In this document: positions 8,865-18,091 of the stretch, in pieces
Layout of the letters: every line of letters begins with the position of its first letter
Numbering within the stretch: the stretch's first letter is position 1
Source: Pseudanabaena sp. lw0831
GTDB lineage: Bacteria; Cyanobacteriota; Cyanobacteriia; Pseudanabaenales; Pseudanabaenaceae
Assembly: GCF_016584665.1 (NCBI RefSeq)
Contig: NZ_BBJB01000055.1
Span: forward strand, 1-58,933
DNA: 58,933 bases
Direction of reading: 5' to 3'
Made by a program: the position numbers and the translations under genes
The notes under the pieces: model-generated
The model's database searches: none
What the model was told of the DNA's origin: nothing
The model's input: the letters and a program-made list of their open reading frames with translations, nothing else

Positions 8865-9870
8865 TATGAAGAACAATCCAAGGATGTGCCACAAATGCGG
8901 AAATATTGCCTTTAAATGGTGCGCTCTGCGATCGATTCTGAGCAGTCAATAAATTCAAAAATCTCTCAATATCTTCAAAATTTACCTGATGCATCAAATA
9001 TCGTGATAAAAACTGCCTAACGATTCTTCTTTGTAAAGCTAAAGGTTGCTCTTGCAAAAGTTGGCGATGCAAGCGCGGTAAGCGCTCATCCCAAACTACC
9101 GAAATATTATCTTCAAAAAAGTAACTAGCTTGCTTCTCCAAATAGATTACATCGTCATGCAAAAGCTCTGATGTCTGCGCGATCGCAATTTCTAGCTGGG
9201 GATTAAAATGCTCTTGCAAATAAGGAATCGTTTCCAAACGTAAGCGATTACGGCGATAGTCTAGATTTTGATTAGTGCTATCTTCCCAAATAGGAATTTG
9301 ATTCTCGCGACAAAATGCTGCGGTCTCATTACGACTGACATTTAACAAAGGACGTACCAACTTAATTTCTGGCTTAATTTCTGGCGTAAGCGATCGCACC
9401 CAAGTCAAAGAAGCTAAGCCATCGGCTCCGCACCCGCGCATCAAGTTATGTAGCAATGTCTCAACGCGATCGCTGCGAGTATGTCCTGTCACCACATAAG
9501 CACATTTATGAATATTCGCCATCTCCACTAGCATCGTATAGCGCCATTTCCGAGCATCAGCTTCACTTGTAAGTATGCTTTCGGCTGTTCTCAAACAAAA
9601 ATTAATTCCCCATTCCTTCGCAATATTTTCAACATGATTAGCATTAGCACTTGAGTCACTCCGCCACTGATGATCGCAATGGGCGATCGTTAAATTCCAG
9701 TTAAGCTTCGCGCTTTGCATCTGTAAAAGCTTCGCTAAACATAGGGAATCCTGTCCTCCAGAAACTGCCACCAAAAGACTTGCATCTCTTGGTAGTATTT
9801 CGGGCTGCGATCGTAAAACTGCGTTTAAATTAGCCCGTAATAGTTTTGTAAACCGATTGTGAGAGTTCAA
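8857..9870 (-). CDS. tilS: tRNA(Ile)-lysidine synthase
   Basis: TilS converts the wobble cytidine of tRNA(Ile)CAU to lysidine, so that AUA codons are read as Ile. The 337-aa protein has the PP-loop ATP-pyrophosphatase motif SGGQDS (Ser37-Ser42), the GHTRSDRVETLLHNLMRG segment and the conserved NRLR (N...RNRLRLETIPYL) motif. The length fits the shorter cyanobacterial form without an extended C-terminal domain. It is monocistronic and convergent with the CPBP gene. Confidence 0.93.
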   Translation of the reverse strand: MNSHNRFTKLLRANLNAVLRSQPEILPRDASLLVAVSGGQDSLCLAKLLQMQSAKLNWNLTIAHCDHQWRSDSSANANHVENIAKEWGINFCLRTAESILTSEADARKWRYTMLVEMANIHKCAYVVTGHTRSDRVETLLHNLMRGCGADGLASLTWVRSLTPEIKPEIKLVRPLLNVSRNETAAFCRENQIPIWEDSTNQNLDYRRNRLRLETIPYLQEHFNPQLEIAIAQTSELLHDDVIYLEKQASYFFEDNISVVWDERLPRLHRQLLQEQPLALQRRIVRQFLSRYLMHQVNFEDIERFLNLLTAQNRSQSAPFKGNISAFVAHPWIVLHNS

Positions 9871-10107
9871 AGGTTATTGTTTGCTAAAAATTGTATAAAA
9901 AATGATTATCAATGGCATAATCATGTATAATTTGAAGGCTTCAGCATAAGAGAAATCGTGCGAAGATCTTAAAAGAGTATTGCATTTTTGTGTTGTTTGA
10001 ATGAGAAGCGATTCGCTTTTCTACTGTTCCGAATTTATTGAGCCAAAGATTGCACGATTTCTGCTAATACAACAGCGAAGTTTGCTTGAGGGTGAGGAAT
10101 ATACAAA

Positions 10108-11292
10108 ATGCAAAAGGGAAGCTCTATGATGAATAAATTAATGCTGGTGTCCGTAGGGGCAGTTTGGGGATTTATGGTGATTACACCAATCAACGCCCTA
10201 TCTGCGCAGACAAAAGTTGCTAAGAACGCTAAGGTAACCAATTCACAAGTTGCTAAAGACAAAGTAAGCAATACCACAACTTCTAAGAATGGCACAAAAA
10301 ACTCTACAACAGCTAAGAAAACCCCTAAAATGGGAGTAGCGAAAGCGCCAATTCCACAAAACAAGCTACCTTACACCGCTAAGGATTTAAAACAGCCTCG
10401 GACGGATGTTGTGGCGATGCCATTATCATTTAAGCGTGGTTCTTCTATCTCAATTTCTACCAATCCTGATTTAGATCTTGTCGAAATCGCTCAATCTAGT
10501 ACAACAAACATTGCCCAGACAGGTAACGCAACTTCTAATTCTCCAGATATTATCCGTCAACAGCTACTCATTCGTCCAATTACACCCCAAACTCAGAACG
10601 TATTCAAACAAATCTACACACCATCATTGAATGCTGGCACTCCTGTAGCTTTTGGTTTGCAAACAGGTGATGCTTTTATCAGTGTTGTCGGCTCAACTGC
10701 TGGAAGACTAAGAGATACCGTTGACGGCAGCATCTCAGTCGGTGCTGGTTTGGGAGATGCTAGCCAGTATGCGGCAGTCGAAGGTGTTTTCAATATCAAT
10801 AGTATTCGTAACTTTGGTTCTAACGGCTCATTTGATCTCAAGGTTCATCGTCTCATCTATCAAGATGATTCTAGGCAAGCTGCGATCGCTGTGGGCTGGA
10901 CAAACTTTGCGAACTATGGATCAAACGCAGGAGGTACACCTTCCTCGGTTTATGGTGCTGCAACTATTTCGCAATTGACCAATCCAGAAAATGCTGAGAA
11001 TCCTCAACCAATAGTCGCGACTATTGGTGTTGGTGGTGGTACATATCGTAAATCTACCAGCAGTGATGGGGTCGGCATTTTTGCGAATGTTGGCTACCAA
11101 TTTGACCCGCAGTGGGGTGTAAGTACAGCATGGTCTGGACAAGGACTAAACTTTGGTTTGGGCTTTTTACCAGATGTTACTTTCCCCTTAAACCTCACTC
11201 TGACTTATTCTGATGTCACGAACAATAGTAATGCAGGCACTCAGGTTATCTTTGGTGTTAGCTATGGGTTTAATTACTCTGGACGTAAGTAG
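10108..11292 (+). CDS. Secreted protein of unknown function
   Basis: This 394-aa protein has a signal peptide (MMNKLMLVSVGAVWGF... ending near NALSAQ). A Lys/Thr/Ala-rich low-complexity segment follows (about 35-85). The rest is Gly/Ser/Asn-rich with alternating hydrophobic residues, suggestive of beta-strands, ending in FGVSYGFNYSGRK, which resembles an outer-membrane or surface beta-structure. I do not recognise a named family. The ATG at 10108 is preceded by GAGG at good spacing; ATGs at 10126 and 10129 are also possible. The neighbour at 11402 is another secreted protein in the same direction, so the two may work together. Confidence 0.7.
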   Translation: MQKGSSMMNKLMLVSVGAVWGFMVITPINALSAQTKVAKNAKVTNSQVAKDKVSNTTTSKNGTKNSTTAKKTPKMGVAKAPIPQNKLPYTAKDLKQPRTDVVAMPLSFKRGSSISISTNPDLDLVEIAQSSTTNIAQTGNATSNSPDIIRQQLLIRPITPQTQNVFKQIYTPSLNAGTPVAFGLQTGDAFISVVGSTAGRLRDTVDGSISVGAGLGDASQYAAVEGVFNINSIRNFGSNGSFDLKVHRLIYQDDSRQAAIAVGWTNFANYGSNAGGTPSSVYGAATISQLTNPENAENPQPIVATIGVGGGTYRKSTSSDGVGIFANVGYQFDPQWGVSTAWSGQGLNFGLGFLPDVTFPLNLTLTYSDVTNNSNAGTQVIFGVSYGFNYSGRK

Positions 11293-11297
11293 CTCAG

Positions 11298-11338
11298 CAT
11301 AGCTTGTGCAGTCCGCGTAGCGAACTGCACAAGCTATG
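11298..11338 (+). terminator. Hairpin after the secreted-protein gene
   Basis: 15-bp perfect arms (11298-11312 and 11324-11338) flank an 11-nt centre, followed by a T-rich stretch. It lies 6 bp after the TAG of the gene at 10108. Confidence 0.6.
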
Positions 11339-11401
11339 GTTTTGGCTTTTAACCTCGGATAAGTCGCGATCGCTCTGAAATAACCTAGCTGCCAAATTTC
11401 T

Positions 11402-12004
11402 ATGAAAAAAATATTTTTGTCAATTCTCGCTTCTACTATCTCTTTTGCAGGTATAGCACCTGTTTTTGCTGGTACAGCCCCGATTCAACCAGGATGTCAG
11501 ACTTCCAGTATCGCAATTTTGCGGAATACACCGCCTGTTCGTCAAAGCAATTTGCTTAGCATCGATATCAGCCAAGCGATCGCAGTTTTGTTAGGCGCAG
11601 CTGGAAGCAATGCTAACATCAGCAACATAGTTGTACTGTTGAGCAATGGTAACGGCAATAGCGCTAGTGTTACCGCAGCCCAAATTGCTTTGAGCGGTCA
11701 ATTTGCGAGTTTAGGAATTAATATTGCAGCGGGCTCACCTGCGGCAAGTTTGATCGATGCACTAACTGGACTTATTCCTGCTAATTTTAGTGCTGGTTCG
11801 GGACAGCTTCAGTCTATTGATCTGAGTAAGCTATCTCTAGCAATTCTGTCTTTTAATCAGATCGTTAATGAACTTGCTGACATCGCAAAAGGTTCAGATG
11901 CGAATGCTGCTCAGGCTCAAGCCATTCTAGCAGCCCTATCCACAGATCCGACGTTCACAACGCTTTCGACAACTTTAGCTTCTATATCAAAGGATCTAAA
12001 ATAA
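11402..12004 (+). CDS. Small secreted Ala/Ser/Leu-rich protein of unknown function
   Basis: This 200-aa protein has a clear signal peptide (MKKIFLSILASTISFAGIAPVFAG) with a likely AFA-type cleavage site near residue 23. The mature part is rich in Ala, Ser, Asn, Leu and Ile with no obvious domain or Cys motif apart from one early Cys. It follows another secreted-protein gene and ends at a long hairpin. I do not recognise it; a periplasmic or surface role is inferred only from the signal peptide. Confidence 0.68.
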   Translation: MKKIFLSILASTISFAGIAPVFAGTAPIQPGCQTSSIAILRNTPPVRQSNLLSIDISQAIAVLLGAAGSNANISNIVVLLSNGNGNSASVTAAQIALSGQFASLGINIAAGSPAASLIDALTGLIPANFSAGSGQLQSIDLSKLSLAILSFNQIVNELADIAKGSDANAAQAQAILAALSTDPTFTTLSTTLASISKDLK

Positions 12005-12010
12005 GCAAAC

Positions 12011-12057
12011 CCAAAAAGACAAATGGCGGCGCGAAGCGCCGCCATTTGTCTTTTTGG
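12011..12057. terminator. 22-bp perfect hairpin between convergent genes
   Basis: Arms 12011-12032 and 12036-12057 are exact complements with a GAA loop closed by GGCGGCGC/GCGCCGCC. It is 6 bp after the stop of the small secreted protein and 15 bp before the 3' end of tyrS. Confidence 0.72.
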
Positions 12058-12072
12058 GGTTAATGATCGCAA

Positions 12073-13287
12073 TTAAACCAAACGCAAAAACTTTTTCTTA
12101 CCAACTTGCAAGACCTTACCAGATAATTCCTCAACATTGGCGAACGTTCGATCTCTCAATTTTTCACCATCGAGCTTGACTGCACCGTTTTTGATTTGGC
12201 TTTGGGCTTCGCTGTTACTCTTGCAAAGTCCTGAAGCTTTAACTAAATAATGTAATGGTGCAGGAAAATTAATCTGACTAAGATCAAATTCAGGAATATC
12301 ACCAAGATCGGTTGTATTTCCTGCTAGAACAATCTGCTCAGCGTCTTGTTGGGCTTGTCGCGCGACTTCGGGACTATGGTATTGCCCAACGATCGCTAGG
12401 GCAAGTTGTTTTTGCTTCTCGCGAGGATTCTCTGGGAGCGTTGCAAGATCAGTATCAGTGAGCAATTCGAAATATTTATCGACAAGAGCATCAGGTACTT
12501 TTTCCAATTTGGAATACATACTCAATGGCTCGTCAGTGAGTCCGACATAGTTACCAAGAGACTTAGACATTTTCTGCACCCCATCTAAGCCCACTAGCAA
12601 GGGGAGCAATAGTCCAAACTGCGCTGGCTTACCTTGACGATTTTTGTCTTTGAGTTGCAGGTCACGACCGACGAGAATGTTAAATTTTTGATCAGTGCCA
12701 CCTAGCTCCACATCAGAGTCGATCGCTACCGAGTCATAGCCTTGTAATAAAGGATAGAGAAATTCATGCAAATAAATCGGATTGCCTTTTTCATAGCGAT
12801 CGCTAAATCCCTCTTTGGCTAACATTTGCCCGACAGTCATGCTAGCTTGCAAATTAATAATTTGCTGTAAATCAAGTTTATTTAGCCATTCCCCATTACG
12901 ACGCAACTCGAAGCGATCGCTAGAAAAGTCAAGAATTTTCTTGGCTTGCTCTAAATAAGTCTCAGCATTATAAGTAACTTCTTCAGCCGTAAGTCTTGGA
13001 CGAGCTTCAGAGCGCCCTGTGGGATCGCCGATCTGGGCTGTGAAGTCACCAATAATTAAGACAGCCTTATGTCCTGCATCTTGGAATTGACGTAGTTTCC
13101 GCAGCGCAACAGTATGCCCTAGGTGCAAGTCAGGACGAGTGGGATCGATGCCTAGTTTAATGCGAAGGGGGAGATCGGTCTTTTGGATGCGATCGCGCAA
13201 GTTGTCAGTTTCGCTATCTGGAAATATTTCGACAACACCACGTTCCAGTAGGGGGGTGAGATTTGATTGAGTTAGGCTTTGAGACAT
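12073..13287 (-). CDS. tyrS: Tyrosyl-tRNA synthetase
   Basis: A class I aminoacyl-tRNA synthetase of 404 aa that charges tRNA(Tyr). The HIGH-type motif is HLGH (55-58), the KMSKS motif is intact near residue 240, and [10 protein letters not shown] and GGTDQK are tyrosine-site motifs. The C-terminal about 60 residues form an S4-like RNA-binding domain ([16 protein letters not shown]). The length fits the TyrZ-like form. It is monocistronic on the minus strand. Confidence 0.95.
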   Translation of the reverse strand: MSQSLTQSNLTPLLERGVVEIFPDSETDNLRDRIQKTDLPLRIKLGIDPTRPDLHLGHTVALRKLRQFQDAGHKAVLIIGDFTAQIGDPTGRSEARPRLTAEEVTYNAETYLEQAKKILDFSSDRFELRRNGEWLNKLDLQQIINLQASMTVGQMLAKEGFSDRYEKGNPIYLHEFLYPLLQGYDSVAIDSDVELGGTDQKFNILVGRDLQLKDKNRQGKPAQFGLLLPLLVGLDGVQKMSKSLGNYVGLTDEPLSMYSKLEKVPDALVDKYFELLTDTDLATLPENPREKQKQLALAIVGQYHSPEVARQAQQDAEQIVLAGNTTDLGDIPEFDLSQINFPAPLHYLVKASGLCKSNSEAQSQIKNGAVKLDGEKLRDRTFANVEELSGKVLQVGKKKFLRLV

Positions 13288-13353
13288 TCTAAAAAGTTAC
13301 TTAAAATTTTTGTTAACGATAAGGCGAAATCACGAGGTCTTAATCATACTACG

Positions 13354-14214
13354 CTAAAGGTTTGAGGCTTTTAGAGCTTCTAGCTCATTAATCGATAAAC
13401 CTGTGATTTGAGAAATTGTGCGATCGTCCAAGAGATTCAACATTTTTCTAGCTATTTCAATTTTGCTTTGCTGGACAGCCTGTTGTATGGCTGTAGCAAT
13501 AGTGAGACGCTGATCTTGAATAGAAATCTCTTTTTTCTGTTGATCTTCCAACTCACTCAGGGTGAAGTTTGCCTGATTAGCAATGTCAAAAGCTTTTTTG
13601 ATTTCAGGGACTACGCCCATTATTTCAGGTATTTCTAGCAGAGAGGGAGCTTCATTTAAAAAGAACAGCCACTTATCAATTATGGTTTTTAGCTCTGATA
13701 AATGCTTTTTAAATTTAGGAAGCTCCACAAATATCAGTTCAATGTCATAAATTAAATAATCGATCAGAAAATCTCTCTCTTTTAAAATAAATCTTGATAT
13801 GACCGTGTTAAGTTCTAAAAACATTACAAAATCGGTAATTGTTAGAGCAATCACAGGATTGAGTGGATTATAGGCTTGAGCAGATATTCGTTGAGTGGAA
13901 TAAGAATGGGCAGCTTTGTATAAAATTCGCTTCTCAAATCCTTCCATGTTCAAGACTTGGATCTTGATGATCACATCATGATTACTATTATCCTCGCCTT
14001 TAATTTTGGCTTTGATATCTAGATAGGTATCTTGAACGCCGCGAATTTTTGGTACAACATAAGGATTAATGATTTCTATATCTTGAATGACAGGCTGTTC
14101 TTCATAAATCAAAGCATTTAGGAAGCAAATCAATATATCTTTGCTATCTTCCGAACCGAAGATCTTTTTGAAGGCAAAGTCGATTTTGGGATTGATGAAA
14201 ATCATATTGGTCAC
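13354..14214 (-). CDS. Rpn-family PD-(D/E)XK nuclease-like protein
   Basis: This 286-aa protein has the opening of the Rpn/PDDEXK 'putative transposase' family (INPKIDFAFKKIFG) and a C-terminal helical tail. Rpn proteins are DNA endonucleases that promote RecA-independent recombination. The first acidic residue is present (YLDIKAK, Asp66). The second motif, usually E-x-Q, reads IIKIQ, with Lys84 in place of Glu and Gln86 retained, so catalysis may be lost. The start is GTG overlapping the TAG of the upstream pilin-like gene by one base; an ATG three codons in is possible. A second Rpn protein lies at 51185. Confidence 0.82.
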   Translation of the reverse strand: MTNMIFINPKIDFAFKKIFGSEDSKDILICFLNALIYEEQPVIQDIEIINPYVVPKIRGVQDTYLDIKAKIKGEDNSNHDVIIKIQVLNMEGFEKRILYKAAHSYSTQRISAQAYNPLNPVIALTITDFVMFLELNTVISRFILKERDFLIDYLIYDIELIFVELPKFKKHLSELKTIIDKWLFFLNEAPSLLEIPEIMGVVPEIKKAFDIANQANFTLSELEDQQKKEISIQDQRLTIATAIQQAVQQSKIEIARKMLNLLDDRTISQITGLSINELEALKASNL

Positions 14215-14954
14215 TACTTGCTTATGTTAGCGTAACCGTCAGGACATTGCATTTCTTTGCCATCAAATTTGGGTAATCCAGCCTCCTTTGTAGTTGGCTC
14301 GGTTGATTCGCAAAGTATCGCAAAGGTAGAAATGTCACCGCCCGCAACAGTTAATAGATAAACAACTCCAATATAGCTTTTGAGTCCTTCTTTTGTTGCT
14401 AGCCCAGTTTGTACAGTAATTCCAGAGGAATCCTTAGTATTTGTGGTTTTGATAGAATTTATAGTCTGAGTGTTATAGCGATAATTGTCAGTTTCAGATT
14501 TAATGCCTATACCCAAAACATCAATATTTTGACCCCATTTATTTTTCTCAATGAAATAGGCTTGCTGCGCTCTATTTAGCGAACCAACATAGGTTTTCGC
14601 TTCAGATTGCCTTGCTCTTTCTCCTTGGCTAGATATATCTTTCAATTTTACGTCATTAGGTAGAGTTACTACATCAGATACTCTTGTAATTTTGCCAACT
14701 TTGATAGCTTCCTTTTCATGTTGAGGATCAATGGCAATTATTTTGCCTTCGGAAGAGATCACAATCGTGACTTGGGGAGTTCGAGATGAGGGTAAATCAT
14801 TAGCATCGACAGTCCAAGTTCCCGCAATCTGTGATTGTGCAGATTTATTTAAGTTCAATAGAATAAAAGCAATTGAGCCAAGCAACAGCATAGTGCCTGA
14901 GCCAAACGCAAAGTACAACCAATTTTTATTATTGCTTGGAGGTTGATTAGACAT
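14214..14954 (-). CDS. Type IV pilin-like protein with G/H domain
   Basis: This protein of about 246 aa has one membrane helix (WLYFAFGSGTMLLLGSIAFILLN) after a short cytoplasmic tail. The C-terminal domain holds SEAKTYVGSLNRAQQAYF, the hallmark of the cyanobacterial pilin-like G/H domain, then GIGIKSETDNYRY. Such proteins are minor-pilin-like and membrane anchored; the role is not established. A canonical prepilin cleavage site is not evident. I chose the ATG at 14954 over the upstream TTG at 14987 because a GAGAG element precedes it. It overlaps the Rpn gene by one base, so the two are probably cotranscribed. Confidence 0.78.
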   Translation of the reverse strand: MSNQPPSNNKNWLYFAFGSGTMLLLGSIAFILLNLNKSAQSQIAGTWTVDANDLPSSRTPQVTIVISSEGKIIAIDPQHEKEAIKVGKITRVSDVVTLPNDVKLKDISSQGERARQSEAKTYVGSLNRAQQAYFIEKNKWGQNIDVLGIGIKSETDNYRYNTQTINSIKTTNTKDSSGITVQTGLATKEGLKSYIGVVYLLTVAGGDISTFAILCESTEPTTKEAGLPKFDGKEMQCPDGYANISK

Positions 14955-15060
14955 ATCAGAATATGCTCTCTCAAGAGAATTACCCAAGTATAATCCTATT
15001 CAATTGCATCACAGGTCTTATTTAGAAAAATTTATGTTTTATAGAATAGGTGTTGCAAAG

Positions 15061-15107
15061 TGAATAATTAGTGGTGCATGGCGAAGCCATGCACCACTAA
15101 TTATTCA
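15061..15107. terminator. 22-bp perfect hairpin at the end of the ABC exporter gene
   Basis: Arms 15061-15082 and 15086-15107 are exact complements with a GAA loop. The arm nearest the gene includes the stop codon of the ABC exporter at 15101-15103. It can serve as terminator for the minus-strand gene. Confidence 0.7.
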
Positions 15108-16876
15108 CTAGGTAGGGAGTATCCAATAGTATCGAATTGGCGAGAATGTAGCTGAGCATAACGTCCTACTTTTTGGAGAAGTTCGTCATGAGTTCCCGAT
15201 TCGACAATTTGACCCTGTTCCAAAACGATGATGCGATCGCTATTTCTAATAGTCGCTAAGCGGTGAGCAATGATAAATGTCGTGCGTCCTTGCATTAGGC
15301 GTTGTAAGGCTTCTTGGACGAGGCTTTCCGATTCGGTATCAAGAGCAGAAGTTGCTTCATCAAGAATCAGGATTTTAGGATTGTGGAGAACTGCTCGCGC
15401 GATGGAAATGCGTTGACGCTGACCACCTGATAGATTAACTCCTCGCTCTCCCACCCATGTATCGTAACCTTGGGCAAGTTCCATAATAAAATCGTGGGCG
15501 TTAGCGATTCGCGCAGCATTCTCAACTGCTTGAGTATCGTAATCCTTCTGTCCAAAGGCAATATTGGAAGCAACGGTTCCCGAAAAGAGAATGTTTTCTT
15601 GCGGTACGAGAGCTAGTTGTTGGCGCAGGCTTTTGATTTGGACATCGCGAATGTCGTAGCCATCGATGAGGATTTTGCCAGACTTAACATCATGGAAGCG
15701 CATCAGCAGATTCATCAAGGTAGATTTTCCTGCACCCGACATGCCGACAAGGGCAATCGATTCGCCTTTGTGAGCGACTAGATTAATATCGGTGAGAACA
15801 GGGCGATCGCCTTGATAGTGGAAGCCAACATTTATGTATTCGACCTTGCCTGTGACTTCAGGAAGGGCGATCGCATCGTGCCTTTCGATCACAACGGGTT
15901 TAATCTCAAAAATCTCGAAAATGCGATCCACTGAAGCTTCGGCTTGTTTGATTTCGTTATAGCTTCCAGTGGTATTTGCGATCGGATCAATCAATAGCGC
16001 AACCCCTGCGCCAAAAGCAACAAACTGCTCAGGTAGCAACCATTTATTAGAAATCAGCCAACCGCCGAGTAGAAACAGAAAACAAATTCCTGCGGCTTCC
16101 AAAAAACCAATTACAGGATATTGAATTGCCTTAACGCGATCGGCGGCATATTTACGGCGGCTATTTTGTTCTGATTCTTGTTTGAAACGCTCGATTTCAT
16201 AGGATTCTGTGGCAAAGGCGCGAACTAACCGAATACCGCTAAAAATCTCGGATAGTAATGCTGCTAAGTTAGAAACTTGATCTTGGCTACGGCGACTGAG
16301 CCTCAACATGCGATCGCCAAACCATGCGATTAATATGGCAATCAAAGGCGCAACCGCTAAAGTCGTCAGCGTCAAAATCCAATTCAAATAAATCATGTAC
16401 GCCAATATAAAAAACAATTGCAGTACTGATGGAATGAATTGATGAAAGAATTTGCCGATCACTTCGCCAATGCGATCGATATCTTCAGTCAGGCGATAGG
16501 ATAAGTCGCCTGTACGAGACTCAGCAAAATAATCAAGATCAAGGGTTTGCAAATGGGAATAAACATCAACCCGCAAATCTTTTGCAGCATTCAGGGCGGC
16601 TTGCGACATCATCGAGTCCTGCCCGTACTGCGCCAATCCCCGAAACACGAACATAACTACGGTGAAAGCAGCGATCTGTAAAATGGCGGTGACATCACCC
16701 TTGCCAAGCGCTTGGGCAACCCGTCCTAGTAGTTCGGCAAGGAGAGGCATTGTGCCGATAAAGACTAAGGTACATAAAAATGCTTTGGCAATGAGAAAAC
16801 GTTGCGGATAGACGTAATCTCGCATCTGCCAGTAGGAAGAGCGCTTTGAAGATTTCCCAGAAGATTTTATTTCCAA
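15101..16876 (-). CDS. ABC exporter, fused membrane and ATPase domains
   Basis: A 591-aa half-transporter of the MsbA/lipid-A-exporter-like group. Six membrane helices fill residues 25-320. The nucleotide-binding domain has Walker A GMSGAGKST (about 376-384), signature LSGGQRQR (about 480), Walker B LILDEATSALD and the switch histidine in FIIAHRL. It should act as a homodimer in the plasma membrane, exporting a lipid, peptide or drug; the substrate cannot be told from sequence. It is monocistronic and divergent from the GT8 gene. Confidence 0.9.
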   Translation of the reverse strand: MEIKSSGKSSKRSSYWQMRDYVYPQRFLIAKAFLCTLVFIGTMPLLAELLGRVAQALGKGDVTAILQIAAFTVVMFVFRGLAQYGQDSMMSQAALNAAKDLRVDVYSHLQTLDLDYFAESRTGDLSYRLTEDIDRIGEVIGKFFHQFIPSVLQLFFILAYMIYLNWILTLTTLAVAPLIAILIAWFGDRMLRLSRRSQDQVSNLAALLSEIFSGIRLVRAFATESYEIERFKQESEQNSRRKYAADRVKAIQYPVIGFLEAAGICFLFLLGGWLISNKWLLPEQFVAFGAGVALLIDPIANTTGSYNEIKQAEASVDRIFEIFEIKPVVIERHDAIALPEVTGKVEYINVGFHYQGDRPVLTDINLVAHKGESIALVGMSGAGKSTLMNLLMRFHDVKSGKILIDGYDIRDVQIKSLRQQLALVPQENILFSGTVASNIAFGQKDYDTQAVENAARIANAHDFIMELAQGYDTWVGERGVNLSGGQRQRISIARAVLHNPKILILDEATSALDTESESLVQEALQRLMQGRTTFIIAHRLATIRNSDRIIVLEQGQIVESGTHDELLQKVGRYAQLHSRQFDTIGYSLPSE

Positions 16877-17102
16877 ACTCGTAGCTCAAATGTTTGCAAT
16901 TCACCAAAGATTAGTCTCTCACTTTATCGCGATCGCCATTAATTTTTTTTGGATACGCTGTAGGCAGTTTGCTAAAGCCCCTCAAGAAAAAAACAGCTCA
17001 GTGGTGGTATTATTCCCTTGAACATCCCCATGTCCTCCTGACAATAATTTTGCTGAGAGTATTCTCGCCGAAATCTTTACCAATATCCTTATCAATATAG
17101 CT

Positions 17103-17939
17103 ATGAAAATCGATCTAGTCTTTTCTGTGAATTTAGGATATTTACTTGGTCTATTGGCGACTGTAAATTCAATTATTCAAAATACTGCTCAGCCAGAAAG
17201 ACTAAGGTTCAACATAATTATTCCTAAAGGTGAGATGCAGCTTTTTGAAAATGAATTACCAAAATACTTTCATAATTCTGTAAGTGAATTCAGGCTTAAG
17301 GAATATGTTCCTACAGAAGCAGTGCAAGACTATATCTCTCAGAAATATAAACCATCAAGTGCTGATAGAACCAATGCATTGTATATGCTATTTGCGCGGT
17401 TGTTTTTAGGAAGTATTTTTCCTGAGATGAAGAAGGTTATCTATCTTGATACTGATATTGTGGTTGTAGATGACATAGCGCTACTCTATGACTCAATGGA
17501 CTTTTCTGGGAATCAATACTTTGCCGCTGTTCCTCACTTCTTTCCCGCTATTTTTCACTTTTCCAATCCTTTTAAAGCTCTCCATGAGCTTCGTAAAATC
17601 AAGAACACTTTTAACGGAGGAGTTCTATTTACTGATTTGTCTTTTTGGAAAAAGGAAGACTACCAGAACTTAGATTCTTATCTGGAATGGGATCGGCAAT
17701 GTGGCTATAACTTATTACAGTTAAATGATGAGACATTGCTTAACTTGATGTTTAAAGACTATGTGCAATTAGATCGTCGATGGAATTGCTGTGGTTTTGG
17801 CAATACAAAGTTAATTAGTTGGCTCCTCAAAAAAGACTTGTCCAAAATCTCAATTATCCATTGGAGTGGTGGTCATCACAAGCCATGGAAGTCTAAAAAT
17901 ATTCCCTACACAGATATTTGGGATAAATATGCGGCTTAG
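17103..17939 (+). CDS. Glycosyltransferase family 8 protein
   Basis: This 278-aa enzyme has the GT8 fold. The N-terminus DLVFSVNLGYLLGLLATVNSI is family-typical. The metal/nucleotide-sugar motif YLDTDIVVVDD lies at about residues 114-124. A NGGVLFTDLSFWK segment and a late HWSGGHHKPW histidine pair complete the active site. GT8 members transfer galactose or glucose in retaining mode, for example in surface polysaccharide synthesis. The acceptor is unknown. It stands alone and is divergent from the ABC exporter. Confidence 0.88.
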   Translation: MKIDLVFSVNLGYLLGLLATVNSIIQNTAQPERLRFNIIIPKGEMQLFENELPKYFHNSVSEFRLKEYVPTEAVQDYISQKYKPSSADRTNALYMLFARLFLGSIFPEMKKVIYLDTDIVVVDDIALLYDSMDFSGNQYFAAVPHFFPAIFHFSNPFKALHELRKIKNTFNGGVLFTDLSFWKKEDYQNLDSYLEWDRQCGYNLLQLNDETLLNLMFKDYVQLDRRWNCCGFGNTKLISWLLKKDLSKISIIHWSGGHHKPWKSKNIPYTDIWDKYAA

Positions 17940-17957
17940 GATCGTCTATACACAAGT

Positions 17958-18036
17958 AGCCAAGAACTCAAGTTCTTGGCTAAGAGCTAAAGTCGGTTGA
18001 AACCGACTGAAAAAATTGAACCCGTTTCAACGGGTT
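17958..18036. repeat. Cluster of three short hairpins
   Basis: Three successive inverted repeats are AGCCAAGAACT/AGTTCTTGGCT (17958-17981), AGTCGGTT/AACCGACT (17991-18008) and AACCCGTT/AACGGGTT (18019-18036). They lie between the convergent GT8 and lipoprotein genes. Such hairpin trains are common between cyanobacterial genes and may terminate transcription; the last is followed by GGGTTTGAG, also seen in the repeats at 20144 and 51113. Confidence 0.65.
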
Positions 18037-18091
18037 TGAGCTTCTAGTCCGTACTTGAGTGTAGGTCGTTCGTGCTGTGTAAAGAGGACTT

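Noticed and set aside
17958-18036. Hairpin cluster as a CRISPR array
   Set aside because: The three hairpins differ in sequence and have no regular spacers. No direct-repeat array was seen anywhere in the window.
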